64,000 bases of DNA from Rhodospirillum sp. (GTDB lineage Bacteria > Pseudomonadota > Alphaproteobacteria > Dongiales > Dongiaceae). The translations under genes were made by a program, and so were the position numbers. The DNA is taken from the NCBI GenBank assembly GCA_013822765.1, contig PNKY01000002.1:124001-188000 (forward strand), in the 5' to 3' direction. Positions 1-9,198 of this stretch are shown here, one piece after another. A model generated the notes under the pieces. It did not search any database and had not been told where the DNA came from. It saw nothing but the letters and a program-made list of their open reading frames with translations. Numbering within the stretch: the first letter of the stretch is position 1; every line of letters starts with the position of its first letter.

Positions 1-109
1 ACACGGCCGCCATCTATCGGCGCGCAATCTTCAAACCGCGTCTGGGACTCCTAACAGCCGATCCCGGTTGTTGAGCCCGTGCGAACGCAACTAACTTGTA
101 GGTAAGCCC

Positions 110-1798
110 ATGAAAAAGCTCCGCAACGGCATAAAGAAGCTCTGGTCGTGCGACAGCGGTGCGGTCGCGCCACTCGTCGGCGTCTGCGCAATCATGCTCG
201 TCGGCGCGGTGGCGGTGGCCGTCGATGTCGGACGAGGGCAGGTGGCGCAGTCGAAGCTGCAAGCCGCGTTGGACTCGGCCGGCCTGGCCGCAGGCGCCGT
301 CGTCAGTCAGAGTGTAGACGAAGACGCGTTGAAGGCCGAGGCCAGGAAGTATCTGGACGCAAATTTTGCCGGCTTTACGGTCGACGCGACCATCGATGCA
401 GATGCAGACGGCTTCGTTCTTGATATGGCCGACAACGAGAAAACGATCACTTTGTCAGCCAGGGCCACATTGCCGACGACCTTCATGAGGATCTTTGGCC
501 AGGATACCATGCATGTCGCCGCGCGTACCGAGATCACCCGCGAGATGACAGGCCTTGAGGTCGTGCTGGTCCTGGACGTGACGGGCTCCATGTGCGACGG
601 CGCCTGCGAAAAACGCGACACGATGAAGCAAGGAGCCCTGAACCTCGTTGACAAGATGTTTACCGACGGAGCCGACAGCAATGACCTCTGGATCGGCATC
701 GTGCCATTCTCGCAATCCGTCAACATCGGCACCGGCCACAGCGCCTGGCTCAGCGACTACACGGGCAGAATGGCGTATGACAACTGTGTCGGTATAAGTA
801 ACCACACCAACTGGACGCACACTCACGCCACGGGTGAGTCACTCCCGAACTACTGCCCGACGAACGGGCCGAACGTCAGTACGCGCACCAAGGCCAACAC
901 GCTGGTCAATGACTGGATGGCGGCGCCCGACCCGGTCGCGCCGAAGGTCAAGTTCCGGACAGCCGCGTGGAACGGTCCGATGGCGCCATGGTACTTCCGT
1001 CCCCATGCCTGGAGCGGCTGTGTCGAGGAGCGTCATGTCAGCGGTCGCGATGTGACTGACGATCCGCCGTCTGTCGAGAAGTGGAAGACCTATTTTGCTC
1101 CAGACACGGATGACTCCGGCGGCAACAACTGGCGAGGCCCGTCCACTTCCCCTTCCAGTCAGTCCGCACTTCTAAAAGAGTCTGGCTCCTATCGCGTCAC
1201 CGCGTCGCGATCGGCCAACAAGGGGTGCCCGCCGTCGCCGATCACGCCGCTGACGAATGACAAAGCAAAGCTGGATGCGGCCATCACCGCTCTCGACGTG
1301 GATGGATACACCCTGCTGCCGGTGGGCGCGGCCTGGGGATGGCGGCTGTTGTCGCCTGCGTGGGCCGACGGCGGCTGGGGGGATGCCACGATGACCGCCA
1401 ACGATCTGCCGCTCCCCTACGATGAGCCGCTGATGGACAAGGTCGTCATTTTCTTGACGGACGGCAACAATGACATGCCTGGAGATAGCACCTACACGGC
1501 GTATGGCAGGCTCAATGACGAGTTCCTCGGAACCGACGATGAAGCCGATGCAGAAGACGAACTCGACGCTCGCTTTCTCGAAATCTGCAATGCGATGAAA
1601 GGCGATGAGGACAACCCGAGAGGCATCAAGATCTATACGATCAGCGTTGGTTCAGCGGTCAATGCAGCGACGAAACAGCTGTTGGAATCCTGCGCGAGCA
1701 CAGGACCCTATTATTTCCACGCGCCAACGCCTGAGGATGTGATCACGAAGTTCGACGAAGTCGCGGACGCGTTGTCCAAGCTGCGCGTCAGTAAGTAA
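110..1798 (+). CDS. TadG-like protein with von Willebrand factor A domain
   Basis: The 562-residue product starts with a short basic stretch and one hydrophobic segment (about residues 20-42, GAVAPLVGVCAIMLVG), followed by DVGRGQVAQSKLQAALDSA. This is the N-terminal signature of TadE/TadG-type Flp pilus or secretion proteins. From about residue 148 a VWA domain begins, with a MIDAS-like DVTGSM near residue 155 and a later FLTDGNND. The family is usually anchored in the inner membrane with the VWA part in the periplasm and acts in tight-adherence pili or surface assembly. No other tad gene is in view, so a pilus role is inferred. The region between the MIDAS and FLTDGNND is long and rich in Asp, Asn and Trp. 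A strong terminator follows. Confidence 0.8.
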   Translation: MKKLRNGIKKLWSCDSGAVAPLVGVCAIMLVGAVAVAVDVGRGQVAQSKLQAALDSAGLAAGAVVSQSVDEDALKAEARKYLDANFAGFTVDATIDADADGFVLDMADNEKTITLSARATLPTTFMRIFGQDTMHVAARTEITREMTGLEVVLVLDVTGSMCDGACEKRDTMKQGALNLVDKMFTDGADSNDLWIGIVPFSQSVNIGTGHSAWLSDYTGRMAYDNCVGISNHTNWTHTHATGESLPNYCPTNGPNVSTRTKANTLVNDWMAAPDPVAPKVKFRTAAWNGPMAPWYFRPHAWSGCVEERHVSGRDVTDDPPSVEKWKTYFAPDTDDSGGNNWRGPSTSPSSQSALLKESGSYRVTASRSANKGCPPSPITPLTNDKAKLDAAITALDVDGYTLLPVGAAWGWRLLSPAWADGGWGDATMTANDLPLPYDEPLMDKVVIFLTDGNNDMPGDSTYTAYGRLNDEFLGTDDEADAEDELDARFLEICNAMKGDEDNPRGIKIYTISVGSAVNAATKQLLESCASTGPYYFHAPTPEDVITKFDEVADALSKLRVSK

Positions 1799-1821
1799 CG
1801 GCGCCAGCGCAAACTGAACAG

Positions 1822-1852
1822 GGCGGCGGCCACATCGGCCGCCGCCTTTTTT
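1822..1852. terminator. Rho-independent terminator after the TadG-like gene
   Basis: A perfect 10-bp stem (1822-1831 with 1837-1846, GGCGGCGGCC/GGCCGCCGCC) with a 5-nt loop is followed by six T on the plus strand. It ends transcription of the plus-strand gene and lies against the stop codon of the convergent gene. Confidence 0.85.
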
Positions 1853-2579
1853 ATTCGCTTCCCCATACGCGCACATGGTGGCGCAGCTCGAACGGATCCT
1901 CCGGCCCGGGCTTCGCCGTCTGCGGCTGGCCGGGCAGGCCGACGAAATCGACCGGGCGCCAATCGCTCCAGCCGTCCTCGGGGTCGGGCTTGGCGGCGAG
2001 GCCAAGGCGGAAGATGCGGTCCCTGCCGTCTGGAAACCGGAACACCAGCAGCCGGCTGGACGTCCGGTAGTAGAGCTCGACCGTGCCGGAGAGGACTTGC
2101 CGGTCGCCCTCTTGCCGCAGCGCCGGATCGAGCCAGGCCGCCGGCTGCTGGTTGAGGTCGGTGTCGAGGCTGACCTCGATCGCATATGGATCGTCCGGCA
2201 GAACGAAATCCGCCGGCGCGCGCAGCTCGAATTCCAGCGAGGCGCCGGCCTGGTCGTATTCCAGCCGATGCGGAATCGAATAGTAGTAGATCGCCAGGCC
2301 ACCCGCGGCGAGCGCCACGATCGCCAGCAGCGCGATGCCGGCGCGCCCCAACGCCTTCCCGACTGGCTGCGTGCCGCGCCTGAGGCCGAGCCAGAGGCCG
2401 CCGACGAGCCCAAGCAGGCCGCCCAGGGGTCCGAAGCCGAACACCGCCGCCATGCCGCGGCCACCTTCGAAATCCGAGACGCCGAACCAACCCATCACGA
2501 TGCTGGACAGGAAGGCGGCCGCGAAATAGCCGATCAACAGGCCAACGATGCCGCCGATTACAGCGCGCAGGATGGACAT
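1851..2579 (-). CDS. Hypothetical membrane protein
   Basis: 242 residues. The N-terminal half has three hydrophobic segments (about 5-25, 45-68 and 82-102), the first two rich in Gly. They are followed by a soluble C-terminal half of about 140 residues with mixed beta character (LEFELRAPADFVLPDD, ELYYRTSSRLLVFRFPDG). I do not recognise the family. It lies 91 bp downstream of the MotB-like gene on the same strand, so co-transcription with the envelope group is possible. Topology suggests an inner-membrane protein with an extracytoplasmic or cytoplasmic beta domain. Confidence 0.7.
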   Translation of the reverse strand: MSILRAVIGGIVGLLIGYFAAAFLSSIVMGWFGVSDFEGGRGMAAVFGFGPLGGLLGLVGGLWLGLRRGTQPVGKALGRAGIALLAIVALAAGGLAIYYYSIPHRLEYDQAGASLEFELRAPADFVLPDDPYAIEVSLDTDLNQQPAAWLDPALRQEGDRQVLSGTVELYYRTSSRLLVFRFPDGRDRIFRLGLAAKPDPEDGWSDWRPVDFVGLPGQPQTAKPGPEDPFELRHHVRVWGSE

Positions 2580-2670
2580 GGCCTGTCGCTTTTCAAGGTT
2601 ATGAAGGTGCCTACAAGAAGCCGGAGGATGCCGCCCAGAATCACGCGCAACCCGATCACGCGGCGGCTCC

Positions 2671-3870
2671 CTATCGCTGGTCGAGCTTGATCTCGATGCG
2701 GCGGTTCTTGCGGCGGCCTTCGTCGCTGCCGCTGGTGTCGATAGGCCGGAACTCGCCGAAGCCGGCGGCGGCGAGGCGGTCGGCGGGGATGCCGCGGCTG
2801 GCGAGATACTTCACGACCGCGACGGCACGCGCGGTCGACAGTTCCCAGTTGGAAGGAAACTGCGTCGAGCTGATCGGCCGATCGTCGGTGTGGCCGTCGA
2901 TGCGCAACACCCAGTCGATCTCCGGCGGGATCTCCGGCAGCAGCAGGATGAGCGTGGTCGCGAGGACGTCGAGCTGGTCGCGCCCCTCCAGCCCGAGTTC
3001 CGACGAACCGCTGTCGAAGAACACATCCGAGCGGAACACGAAGCGGTCGCCGACGATCTGGATGTCCTCACGGTCGCCGAGGATCTCGCGCAGGCGGCCG
3101 AAGAATTCGGAGCGATAGCGCGCCAGCTCCTGGACCTTGCTGGCGAGCGCGGTGTTGAGCCGCTTGCCCAGCTCGGCGATCTGGACCTCCTGGTCGCGCG
3201 CCTTGATTTCGGCGATCTCGAGCGCCTCGCTGATCTCGGCCAGCTGCTGGCGCAGCGCCAGGATCTGCTGGTTCAGCAGCTCCACCCGCTTCTGCGCCTC
3301 GGTGCTCAGCTCCTCCTTCTCGGTCTCGTAGTTGCCGATCTTCTTCATCAGCTCGTCGCGCAGACTCTGCAGGGCGGCGACATCCGTGAGCAACGCGTTG
3401 ATCTTCGCCTTGTCGGCCTCGATCGATTTATAGGCTTCCTCGAGCTTCTTCTGCGCCTCGGCGGTCAGCGCCGCCTGCGCGGCGACCTGGTCGGAGGATG
3501 ATTTCAGCTGCTTCTGCATGTCGCCGATCTGGGCCTGCAGCGTGTCGCGCTCGCCGATCACGACCACCAGCTGGTTGCGCAGCTCGTCGCGCTCGGCGGT
3601 CGATTTGGTGAGGGAGCCGGACAGCTGGTCAACCTGGGTCTTGAGCGCGCTGGTCTCCTGCACCCGCAGGGACAGGATGTCTGCCATCTCCGCGATCTGC
3701 CGGTTGAGCTTGGCCAAGGCCTCGTCGCGGCCGCTCAGCGCCTGGCTCAGGAACAGCTGGCCGATGACGAAGATCATCAGCACGAACACGATCACCATCA
3801 GCAGCGTCGACAGCACGTCGACGTAGCCAGGCCACGCTTCGATTTGACGATGGCGGCTTCGCAAAGCCAT
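2671..3870 (-). CDS. MotB/OmpA-type protein with long coiled coil
   Basis: 399 residues: a basic N-terminus, one TM helix (about 18-42, YVDVLSTLLMVIVFVLMIF) with a membrane Asp placed as in MotB/TolR stators, a heptad-rich coiled coil (about 48-250), and a C-terminal OmpA-like peptidoglycan-binding domain (about 270-395; FDSGSSELG, IDGHTDD, RRKNRRIEI). It partners the channel-type protein encoded 15 bp upstream, forming a proton-driven stator-like pair. The layout resembles flagellar MotB and ZorB of Zorya, but the coiled coil is much longer than in MotB and no flagellar or ZorCD genes are near. The role is inferred to be force transmission or envelope maintenance. Confidence 0.85.
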   Translation of the reverse strand: MALRSRHRQIEAWPGYVDVLSTLLMVIVFVLMIFVIGQLFLSQALSGRDEALAKLNRQIAEMADILSLRVQETSALKTQVDQLSGSLTKSTAERDELRNQLVVVIGERDTLQAQIGDMQKQLKSSSDQVAAQAALTAEAQKKLEEAYKSIEADKAKINALLTDVAALQSLRDELMKKIGNYETEKEELSTEAQKRVELLNQQILALRQQLAEISEALEIAEIKARDQEVQIAELGKRLNTALASKVQELARYRSEFFGRLREILGDREDIQIVGDRFVFRSDVFFDSGSSELGLEGRDQLDVLATTLILLLPEIPPEIDWVLRIDGHTDDRPISSTQFPSNWELSTARAVAVVKYLASRGIPADRLAAAGFGEFRPIDTSGSDEGRRKNRRIEIKLDQR

Positions 3871-3885
3871 CGGCGATTGGTTCCT

Positions 3886-5037
3886 TTAGCTGCTGCGCTG
3901 CTGTTCCATGCCGGCGGCGACGGCGATGGTGCGGGTCAGCAGCTTGATCTCGCTGCGCAGCTCCTGCACCGCGTTGTGGCGGCCGGCGGCGATATCGTCG
4001 GCCATGCGCGCCAGCAGGGCATCGATGTTGCGCAGATGCGTGCGGCTGTTGGGATCGATGCCGAAGCCGCCATGCTGCGCCACGTCCGCCAGCTTGCCGA
4101 TCACGCCGCGCATGTCGGTCTGGGTCTCCATCAGGCGCTGCACCACCTGCTGCTGTGCGCGCAGCTGGTCGGTAAGGGCGATCATGTGGTCGGCCAGCAC
4201 CTTGAAGTTGTTGCTCGCGGCGAGCCGGTCCGCTTCGGTGCGCGAGATCGTGCGCTGCAGGTTGTCGAGGCTTTCGGCGGTCTGCTCCAGCAGCGCCTGG
4301 ATGTAGGCCGGCACCGGCTGGTCGCCTTCCATCATCGCGCCGCCGCCGCCGAGCTTGGTCTGGCCGCTCAGCCAATCCTCGACCTCGCCGAAGAAGCGGT
4401 TGTTGGCCTGGCCGGCCTGCAGATCGAGAAACCCCAGCAGCAGGGATCCTGCGAGACCGAACAGCGAAGCGGAGAAGGCGGTCCCCATGCCGGCCAGCGG
4501 GCCTTGCAGGCTCTTCTTCAGATCGTCGAACAACGCGGCCGGATCGCTGCCGGTGAGATCGAGCCCGGTGATTGCCGCCGTCACGGCGTTGATGGTGCCG
4601 AGCAGACCCCAAAACGTGCCAAGCAGGCCGAGCAGAATGAGCAAGGTGATCAGGTAGCGCGAAATCTCGCGATGCTCGTCGAGCCGCGCCTGGATGCCAT
4701 CCAGGACCGAACGGAGGGTCGTGGCGGACAGGCTGAGGCGATTATGCTGCTTGTCCTTGACCATCGCGGCCAGTGGCGCCAGCAGCCGCGGTTGCGCGAA
4801 GGAGCCGGCGTGGCCGCCGCGCTGGAAGCCCTCGATCCAGTTGATGTCGGAGGTCAGGCGCGCGACCTGGTAGAACACGAACCCGATGCCGACCAGCAGC
4901 ACAACCAGGATGCCGGTATTGAGCGCCGGATTGTGCAGGTACGAGGCGATGATCCGGTCCCACAGCAGGAAGATGACGCCGCCGGCCGCCACCAGGCCGA
5001 CCACCATCCACAGGAGCTGAGTCGTCGGGCGGCTCAT
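3886..5037 (-). CDS. MotA/TolQ/ExbB proton-channel family protein
   Basis: 383 residues with paired N-terminal TM helices (about 7-30 and 40-62), a cytoplasmic segment, then two conserved membrane helices (about 129-153, LLILLGLLGTFWGLLGTINAV; about 181-205, GMGTAFSASLFGLAGSLLLG). These match the MotA/TolQ/ExbB channel signature. The C-terminal half is helical and soluble (DRLAASNNFKVLADHMIALTD). It is encoded 15 bp upstream of the OmpA-domain partner and presumably assembles with it as an ion-driven stator in the inner membrane. The ribosome-binding site before the chosen ATG is weak, so the exact start is less certain than the identity. Confidence 0.85.
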   Translation of the reverse strand: MSRPTTQLLWMVVGLVAAGGVIFLLWDRIIASYLHNPALNTGILVVLLVGIGFVFYQVARLTSDINWIEGFQRGGHAGSFAQPRLLAPLAAMVKDKQHNRLSLSATTLRSVLDGIQARLDEHREISRYLITLLILLGLLGTFWGLLGTINAVTAAITGLDLTGSDPAALFDDLKKSLQGPLAGMGTAFSASLFGLAGSLLLGFLDLQAGQANNRFFGEVEDWLSGQTKLGGGGAMMEGDQPVPAYIQALLEQTAESLDNLQRTISRTEADRLAASNNFKVLADHMIALTDQLRAQQQVVQRLMETQTDMRGVIGKLADVAQHGGFGIDPNSRTHLRNIDALLARMADDIAAGRHNAVQELRSEIKLLTRTIAVAAGMEQQRSS

Positions 5038-5146
5038 CGGTCAAAGCCCGTCGGTAGGCGCACGGTGCGGAACACGGCACGCCGTCGGCGCACGCAGCTC
5101 GCCTGCGATTGACTTGGGTGTTGACGGGAGATTGCCGCCGCGCCGG

Positions 5147-6304
5147 TCACGAACTTGCCGGAACGATGTCGACACGGTCCGCCGGCTGACCTTCGGACTT
5201 CAGGCCGAGCGCGCGCACATCCATGCGCGTGGTCCGGACGTCCTTCTTGAACAGGTATTGGCGGATGTTGATGCAGCGCTGCAATGACTTGCGCCGCGCC
5301 TTGCTCTCGGTATCCGACGTGCCGCTGGCATAGCATTTGATCTCAATGCGCATGTTCTCGTCGGCCAGCATCTGCGCCGCCAGATCGTCGAGCGCGCTGT
5401 TGGCCTCGACCGGCACATCGTTGAACTCGGTCGGGAAGACGATGCGGATGCCGCCCTGCGGGATCGGCGCGGCCGGCTGGGTGTTGTCGGGCTCCGGCGG
5501 CGCTTCGGCTTCCTCGGTCGGCTGCTCTTCCGGCGCCTCGGCCGCTTCGCCTTCGGCCGGCGGCGTTTCGCTGGGGGCGGCCGCGGCCTCGGGCTCTTGC
5601 GCGGCTTGCTGCTGCGCCGGTTCTTCCGCAGGTTGCTCCTGCTGCGCGGCCGGCTCCTCGGGAGCGGGCTGCTCAGCCGGCTGCTCGGGGGCCGCCGGTT
5701 CCTGCGCCGCCATCTCGGTTTCTGCCGGCGGGGCAGGGGTCTCCACCGTTGGCGCTGTTGGCGACACTTCGCCATCCGCAGCCGGCGGAGGCGCCGGTGG
5801 GGTCGGCTCCAGCATCGGCACGTCGGCGGGAACCTGCTCGGGTTCGTCCGGCGGCTCGATCGCTGCAACCTGGCTATCCGATGTTTCGCCGTATTGCTGG
5901 TCGGCAGCGCCCGGCCTCTTCAACTGGATCGGCACCGTCGGCCGGCCATTGGGGCCTAGCGTCGTCAGCGCGCTGGTGGGCGTTCCAGACGGCGGCGCGG
6001 CGAGCGTCGGGGCGTAGCCAGGCACCATCGGCGCATAGATGCCTGGACGCACCATGACATAAGGTGCGTAAGGCGGCATCGCAGCGCCGTAGGGGACCGG
6101 CGCTGGCGCATAGTTGGGTGCAACCTGAGGCGCCGGTTGTGCGGCCGGACCCTGCAAGCCATTCAGTACGTCGTAGTCTACGATGACCCCATTGGAAGCG
6201 CTCTGCGCGGACGCGCCATCGCACAGGAGACCGACCGCCGACAGCAGCGCCGCCGATAGAATCGGTAGGCCGCGTTTGGCGTGCCTGTGCCAGCTCCGGT
6301 TCAT
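5147..6304 (-). CDS. Secreted Pro/Glu-rich OmpA-family protein
   Basis: 385 residues from the ATG at 6304, chosen because AGGGG lies 7 nt upstream. An in-frame ATG at 6322 would add six residues. There is a signal peptide (about 1-34, ending near GASAQS), a segment rich in Pro, Tyr and Ala, and an extended run of Pro-Ala-Glu repeats (about 140-265). The OmpA-like C-terminal domain (about 275-380) reads IRIVFPTEFNDVPVEANSALDDL and RIEIKCYASG. It ends about 110 bp before the MotA-like gene and probably shares its envelope function. The Pro/Glu-rich stretch is likely a spacer crossing the periplasm or peptidoglycan. The OmpA domain departs from the usual D...R binding pattern, so peptidoglycan binding is not certain. 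Confidence 0.75.
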   Translation of the reverse strand: MNRSWHRHAKRGLPILSAALLSAVGLLCDGASAQSASNGVIVDYDVLNGLQGPAAQPAPQVAPNYAPAPVPYGAAMPPYAPYVMVRPGIYAPMVPGYAPTLAAPPSGTPTSALTTLGPNGRPTVPIQLKRPGAADQQYGETSDSQVAAIEPPDEPEQVPADVPMLEPTPPAPPPAADGEVSPTAPTVETPAPPAETEMAAQEPAAPEQPAEQPAPEEPAAQQEQPAEEPAQQQAAQEPEAAAAPSETPPAEGEAAEAPEEQPTEEAEAPPEPDNTQPAAPIPQGGIRIVFPTEFNDVPVEANSALDDLAAQMLADENMRIEIKCYASGTSDTESKARRKSLQRCINIRQYLFKKDVRTTRMDVRALGLKSEGQPADRVDIVPASS

Positions 6305-6474
6305 CGTGTAACCCCTGGACATTTATAGTTTTATTCAGCCTCGCCCGAGCCGCATCGCGGCAGCCGCAGGACTATAGCCGATTAGAAAACGCTATCACAA
6401 CCGGCTTTGGCCGGTTGTGTGGCCTAGGTCTCAGGCCGAAATGTGGCGAAAATCCGCCTGTTGGCCGGGTTCGC

Positions 6475-7266
6475 TCAGTGCGGCTTGAGCAGCCCCTGGA
6501 TCGGGGCGTGCAGCAGGCCATTGGTGGCCAGGATCGAGCCGCCGTGCAGCATGGTCTGCCCGCCCTTGAGGTCGGAGATATAGCCGCCGGCTTCCCGCAC
6601 CAGCAGAATCCCGGCCGCGACGTCCCAGGCCGCGAGGCCCTCTTCCCAGAACGCGTCGTACCGGCCGGCCGCCACGTAGGCCAAGTCGAGCGAGGCGGCG
6701 CCGAAGCGGCGCACGCCCGCGGTCTCGCGCATGGCGAACTCGAGCTGGCGGCTGAACGCCACCGGGTCGCCCTTGCCGCGGAACGGGATGCCGGTCGCCA
6801 TCAGGCTGTCACCCAGCGACTTGCGGGCCGAGACACGCAGCCGGCGATCGTTCATGAAGGCGCCGCCGCCCTTCTCCGCGACGAACATCTCGTTCTTGAT
6901 CGGATCGTAGATCACGCCGGCCAGGATCTCGCCGGCCTTCTCCAGCGCGACCGAGATCGCGAAGTGCGGCAGACCGTGCAGGAAGTTGGTGGTGCCGTCG
7001 AGCGGATCGATCAGCCAGCGGTGCTCGGCGTCGCTGCCGGCTTGCGCGCCGCTTTCCTCGGCGAGGAAGCCGAACGCCGGGCGCGCCTTGGACAGCTCCT
7101 CGCGCAGGATGCGCTCGGACTTGAGGTCGGCGTTGGAGACGAAGTCCGACGGGCCTTTCTGCGAGACCTGGAGCTGCTCGACCTCGCCGAAATCGCGCTT
7201 GAGGGCGCGCGCGGCCTTGTCGACGGCTTTGGTCATGACGTTGAGGATGGCCGAGCGCGGCGTCAT
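6475..7266 (-). CDS. suhB: Inositol monophosphatase family protein
   Basis: 263 residues with the metal-binding motifs of the inositol monophosphatase/SuhB family: an EES motif (FLAEES), DPLDGTTNF (about residues 86-95), and the C-terminal WDVAAGILLVREAGG. The enzyme hydrolyses myo-inositol phosphate and related sugar phosphates with Mg2+; SuhB homologues also associate with rRNA antitermination. It lies downstream of efp, a frequent neighbour in alphaproteobacteria, but a terminator separates them. Length is normal for the family. Confidence 0.93.
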   Translation of the reverse strand: MTPRSAILNVMTKAVDKAARALKRDFGEVEQLQVSQKGPSDFVSNADLKSERILREELSKARPAFGFLAEESGAQAGSDAEHRWLIDPLDGTTNFLHGLPHFAISVALEKAGEILAGVIYDPIKNEMFVAEKGGGAFMNDRRLRVSARKSLGDSLMATGIPFRGKGDPVAFSRQLEFAMRETAGVRRFGAASLDLAYVAAGRYDAFWEEGLAAWDVAAGILLVREAGGYISDLKGGQTMLHGGSILATNGLLHAPIQGLLKPH

Positions 7267-7304
7267 CGGAATTCCAGTTCAGAGGTTCAAACAGCAGAAG
7301 AAAA

Positions 7305-7338
7305 AAGCGGGAGCGCGCGATCAGTCTTTCGCGCGCTC
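7305..7338 (-). terminator. Rho-independent terminator of efp
   Basis: A perfect 10-bp inverted repeat (7311-7320 with 7329-7338, GAGCGCGCGA/TCGCGCGCTC) with an 8-nt loop. On the minus strand a CCGC and six T follow. The upstream arm lies inside the last codons of efp. Confidence 0.75.
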
Positions 7339-7887
7339 GACATAGGTCGAATCGGCGGTGTTCACCACGATGCGGGTCCCGGATCCGATGTGCGGCGGCA
7401 CCATCACGCGCACACCGTTTTCCAGCGTGGCCGGCTTGTAGGAGGAAGAGGCGGTCTGGCCCTTCACCACGGCGTCGGCTTCAACGATCCGCATGGTGAC
7501 GGTCTCCGGCAGCTCGACCGAGATAGGGGAGCCTTCGTAGCTCTCCAGGTTCACGACCATGCCTTCCTGCAGGAACACCGCCGGCTCCCCGATCAAGTCG
7601 CTGTTGAGCGTGATCTGCTCGAAGGTGTCCTGGTCCATGAAGGTGTATTCATCGCCGGCGGAGAACAGGAACTGATAGGGATGCTCGTCCAGCCGCACCT
7701 TCTCCACCGTCTCGGAGGAGCGGAAGCGCTCGTTCAGCTTGGTGCCGTCGCGGATGTCCTTCAACTCGACCTGCAGGTAGGCGCCGCCCTTGCCGGGCTG
7801 GGTGTGCTGGGTCTTGACCGCGCGCCACAGCCGGCCTTGATGCTCGATGATGTTGCCGGGCCTAATGGAGTTGCCGTTGATTTTCAT
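7321..7887 (-). CDS. efp: Elongation factor P
   Basis: 188 residues. The ATG at 7887 is chosen because [18 protein letters not shown] is the canonical N-terminus; further upstream codons would add a non-homologous leader. EF-P is a three-domain tRNA-mimic that binds between the P and E sites and relieves stalling at polyproline. The domain I loop QPGKGG carries Lys33 at the position modified by EpmA or another enzyme in many bacteria. The OB-domain signatures [18 protein letters not shown] and [15 protein letters not shown] are present. Confidence 0.95.
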   Translation of the reverse strand: MKINGNSIRPGNIIEHQGRLWRAVKTQHTQPGKGGAYLQVELKDIRDGTKLNERFRSSETVEKVRLDEHPYQFLFSAGDEYTFMDQDTFEQITLNSDLIGEPAVFLQEGMVVNLESYEGSPISVELPETVTMRIVEADAVVKGQTASSSYKPATLENGVRVMVPPHIGSGTRIVVNTADSTYVERAKD

Positions 7888-8099
7888 GCGTAAACCACGT
7901 TGGGGTGTCGGAAAAATCGGCGCGGAAGCTAGCAAAGTGCCTGGGCAGAGTAAACCCGCGCCTTCCACGCGTTAGGATAGCCTCGCCGGCCGGTCTCCGG
8001 GCGTATTTCGTTGTATCTGGACAACCTGGGGCTGTCGACCCACACTCGATGCCGGGGCCGGGTCGCGAGTACGCACCATTCCAGCCGATGGGGGTGGCT

Positions 8100-9056
8100 A
8101 TGCACCACGGTGAAATCGACCTCGAGACCGCGCAGGCGCTGCAATTGCTCTCCGCCTCGATCGACCAGTTCGAGCTTCCATCATCGAAGCTCGACGAGAC
8201 GCTGATCGTCGCCTCCTGGAACATCCGCGAGTTCGGCAAGACGCCGCGCCCCAAGAAGGCGCTGCACCTGGTGGCGGAGGTCCTCGGCCAGTTCGACCTG
8301 ATCTCGCTGGTGGAACTGCGGGAGAACATGGCCGACGTGCGGCAGGTGCTCGACTATCTCGGTCCCTACTGGCAGGCGGTCTATTCGGATTCGATCGACG
8401 ACTCGGGCGGCAACTGGGAGCGCCTGGGCTTCATCTTCGACAAGCGTTCCGTCCAGTTCAACGGCTTCGCCGGCAATGTCCATCCGGCGCGGATCAAGGA
8501 AGGCGACGAATATCTCGCCGAGAAATCGTTCTGGCGCCCGCCCTACATGGCGTCGTTCTGCTCCGGCAATTTCGACTTCATCGCGATCTCGGCGCACGTC
8601 CGCTGGGGCACCAGCAACGTAGCGCGCCAGGCGGAGATCCGCCGCTTCGCCGAGTGGCTCAAGAAGAAGACCGAGCGCAAGGAAGTCGCGGACAGCGACG
8701 TCATCGTGTTCGGCGACTTCAACACCGAGGGCCAGGGCATGATCGACGATCTGCTGCAATACGGGCTGAAGATACCGGAGCCGCTGATCGGCGTGCGCAC
8801 CAACGTCAAGCAGACGCGGCACTACGACCACATCCTGTTCCTGCCGAAGTTCACCGACTTCCGCTCCTTCACCAACCATGGCGGCGTGCTCACGGCCTGG
8901 CAGGGCATCGGGCAACAGCTGTTCCCCGGCCAGAGCGACCAGGCGATCACCTATCTGCTGTCGGATCACTATCCGATCTGGATGAAGCTGAAGACGGATA
9001 ACGACCAGGAGAAGCGCGACCAGCTCATCCAGAACCTGCGGATGGGCGATCTTTAA
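8100..9056 (+). CDS. Endonuclease/exonuclease/phosphatase-fold protein
   Basis: 318 residues from the ATG at 8100 (GGGGG about 5 nt upstream; an in-frame ATG at 8088 is also possible). EEP-superfamily motifs are visible: ASWNIREFG near residue 40, SLVELRENMADV, VFGDFNTEGQ near 205, and a C-terminal SDHYPIWMKL with the catalytic Asp-His pair. These enzymes use Mg2+ to cleave phosphodiesters in nucleic acids or lipids; the substrate cannot be read from sequence. No signal peptide is seen, so a cytoplasmic location is likely. It is divergent from efp, and the shared upstream region of about 210 bp should carry both promoters. Confidence 0.85.
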   Translation: MHHGEIDLETAQALQLLSASIDQFELPSSKLDETLIVASWNIREFGKTPRPKKALHLVAEVLGQFDLISLVELRENMADVRQVLDYLGPYWQAVYSDSIDDSGGNWERLGFIFDKRSVQFNGFAGNVHPARIKEGDEYLAEKSFWRPPYMASFCSGNFDFIAISAHVRWGTSNVARQAEIRRFAEWLKKKTERKEVADSDVIVFGDFNTEGQGMIDDLLQYGLKIPEPLIGVRTNVKQTRHYDHILFLPKFTDFRSFTNHGGVLTAWQGIGQQLFPGQSDQAITYLLSDHYPIWMKLKTDNDQEKRDQLIQNLRMGDL

Positions 9057-9126
9057 CTCACGATGAAACAGCGTGGGGGAAGCGAGCGATGGCTGTCACA
9101 CCGAAACGCGGCTTCCCCCTCCCTGA

Positions 9127-9147
9127 CCTCCCCCATGCTGGGGGAGG
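9127..9147. repeat. Perfect inverted repeat between convergent genes
   Basis: A 9-bp perfect stem (9127-9135 with 9139-9147, CCTCCCCCA/TGGGGGAGG) with a 3-nt loop lies between two convergent genes. There is no T-run, so it is either a weak bidirectional terminator or a copy of a dispersed intergenic palindrome. Confidence 0.6.
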
Positions 9148-9198
9148 GGATTTCAACGCACACTTGGCTATGAACGACGGGACGCTCGTTGAAGCGCG

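Noticed and set aside
2671..5037. Zorya anti-phage system
   Set aside because: The stator-like pair resembles ZorAB, but no ZorC/ZorD, ZorE or other defence effector is nearby.
3844..5112. Long plus-strand ORF opposite the MotA/MotB-like genes
   Set aside because: GC-rich antisense frame with no domain pattern; the minus-strand frames have clear channel and OmpA motifs.
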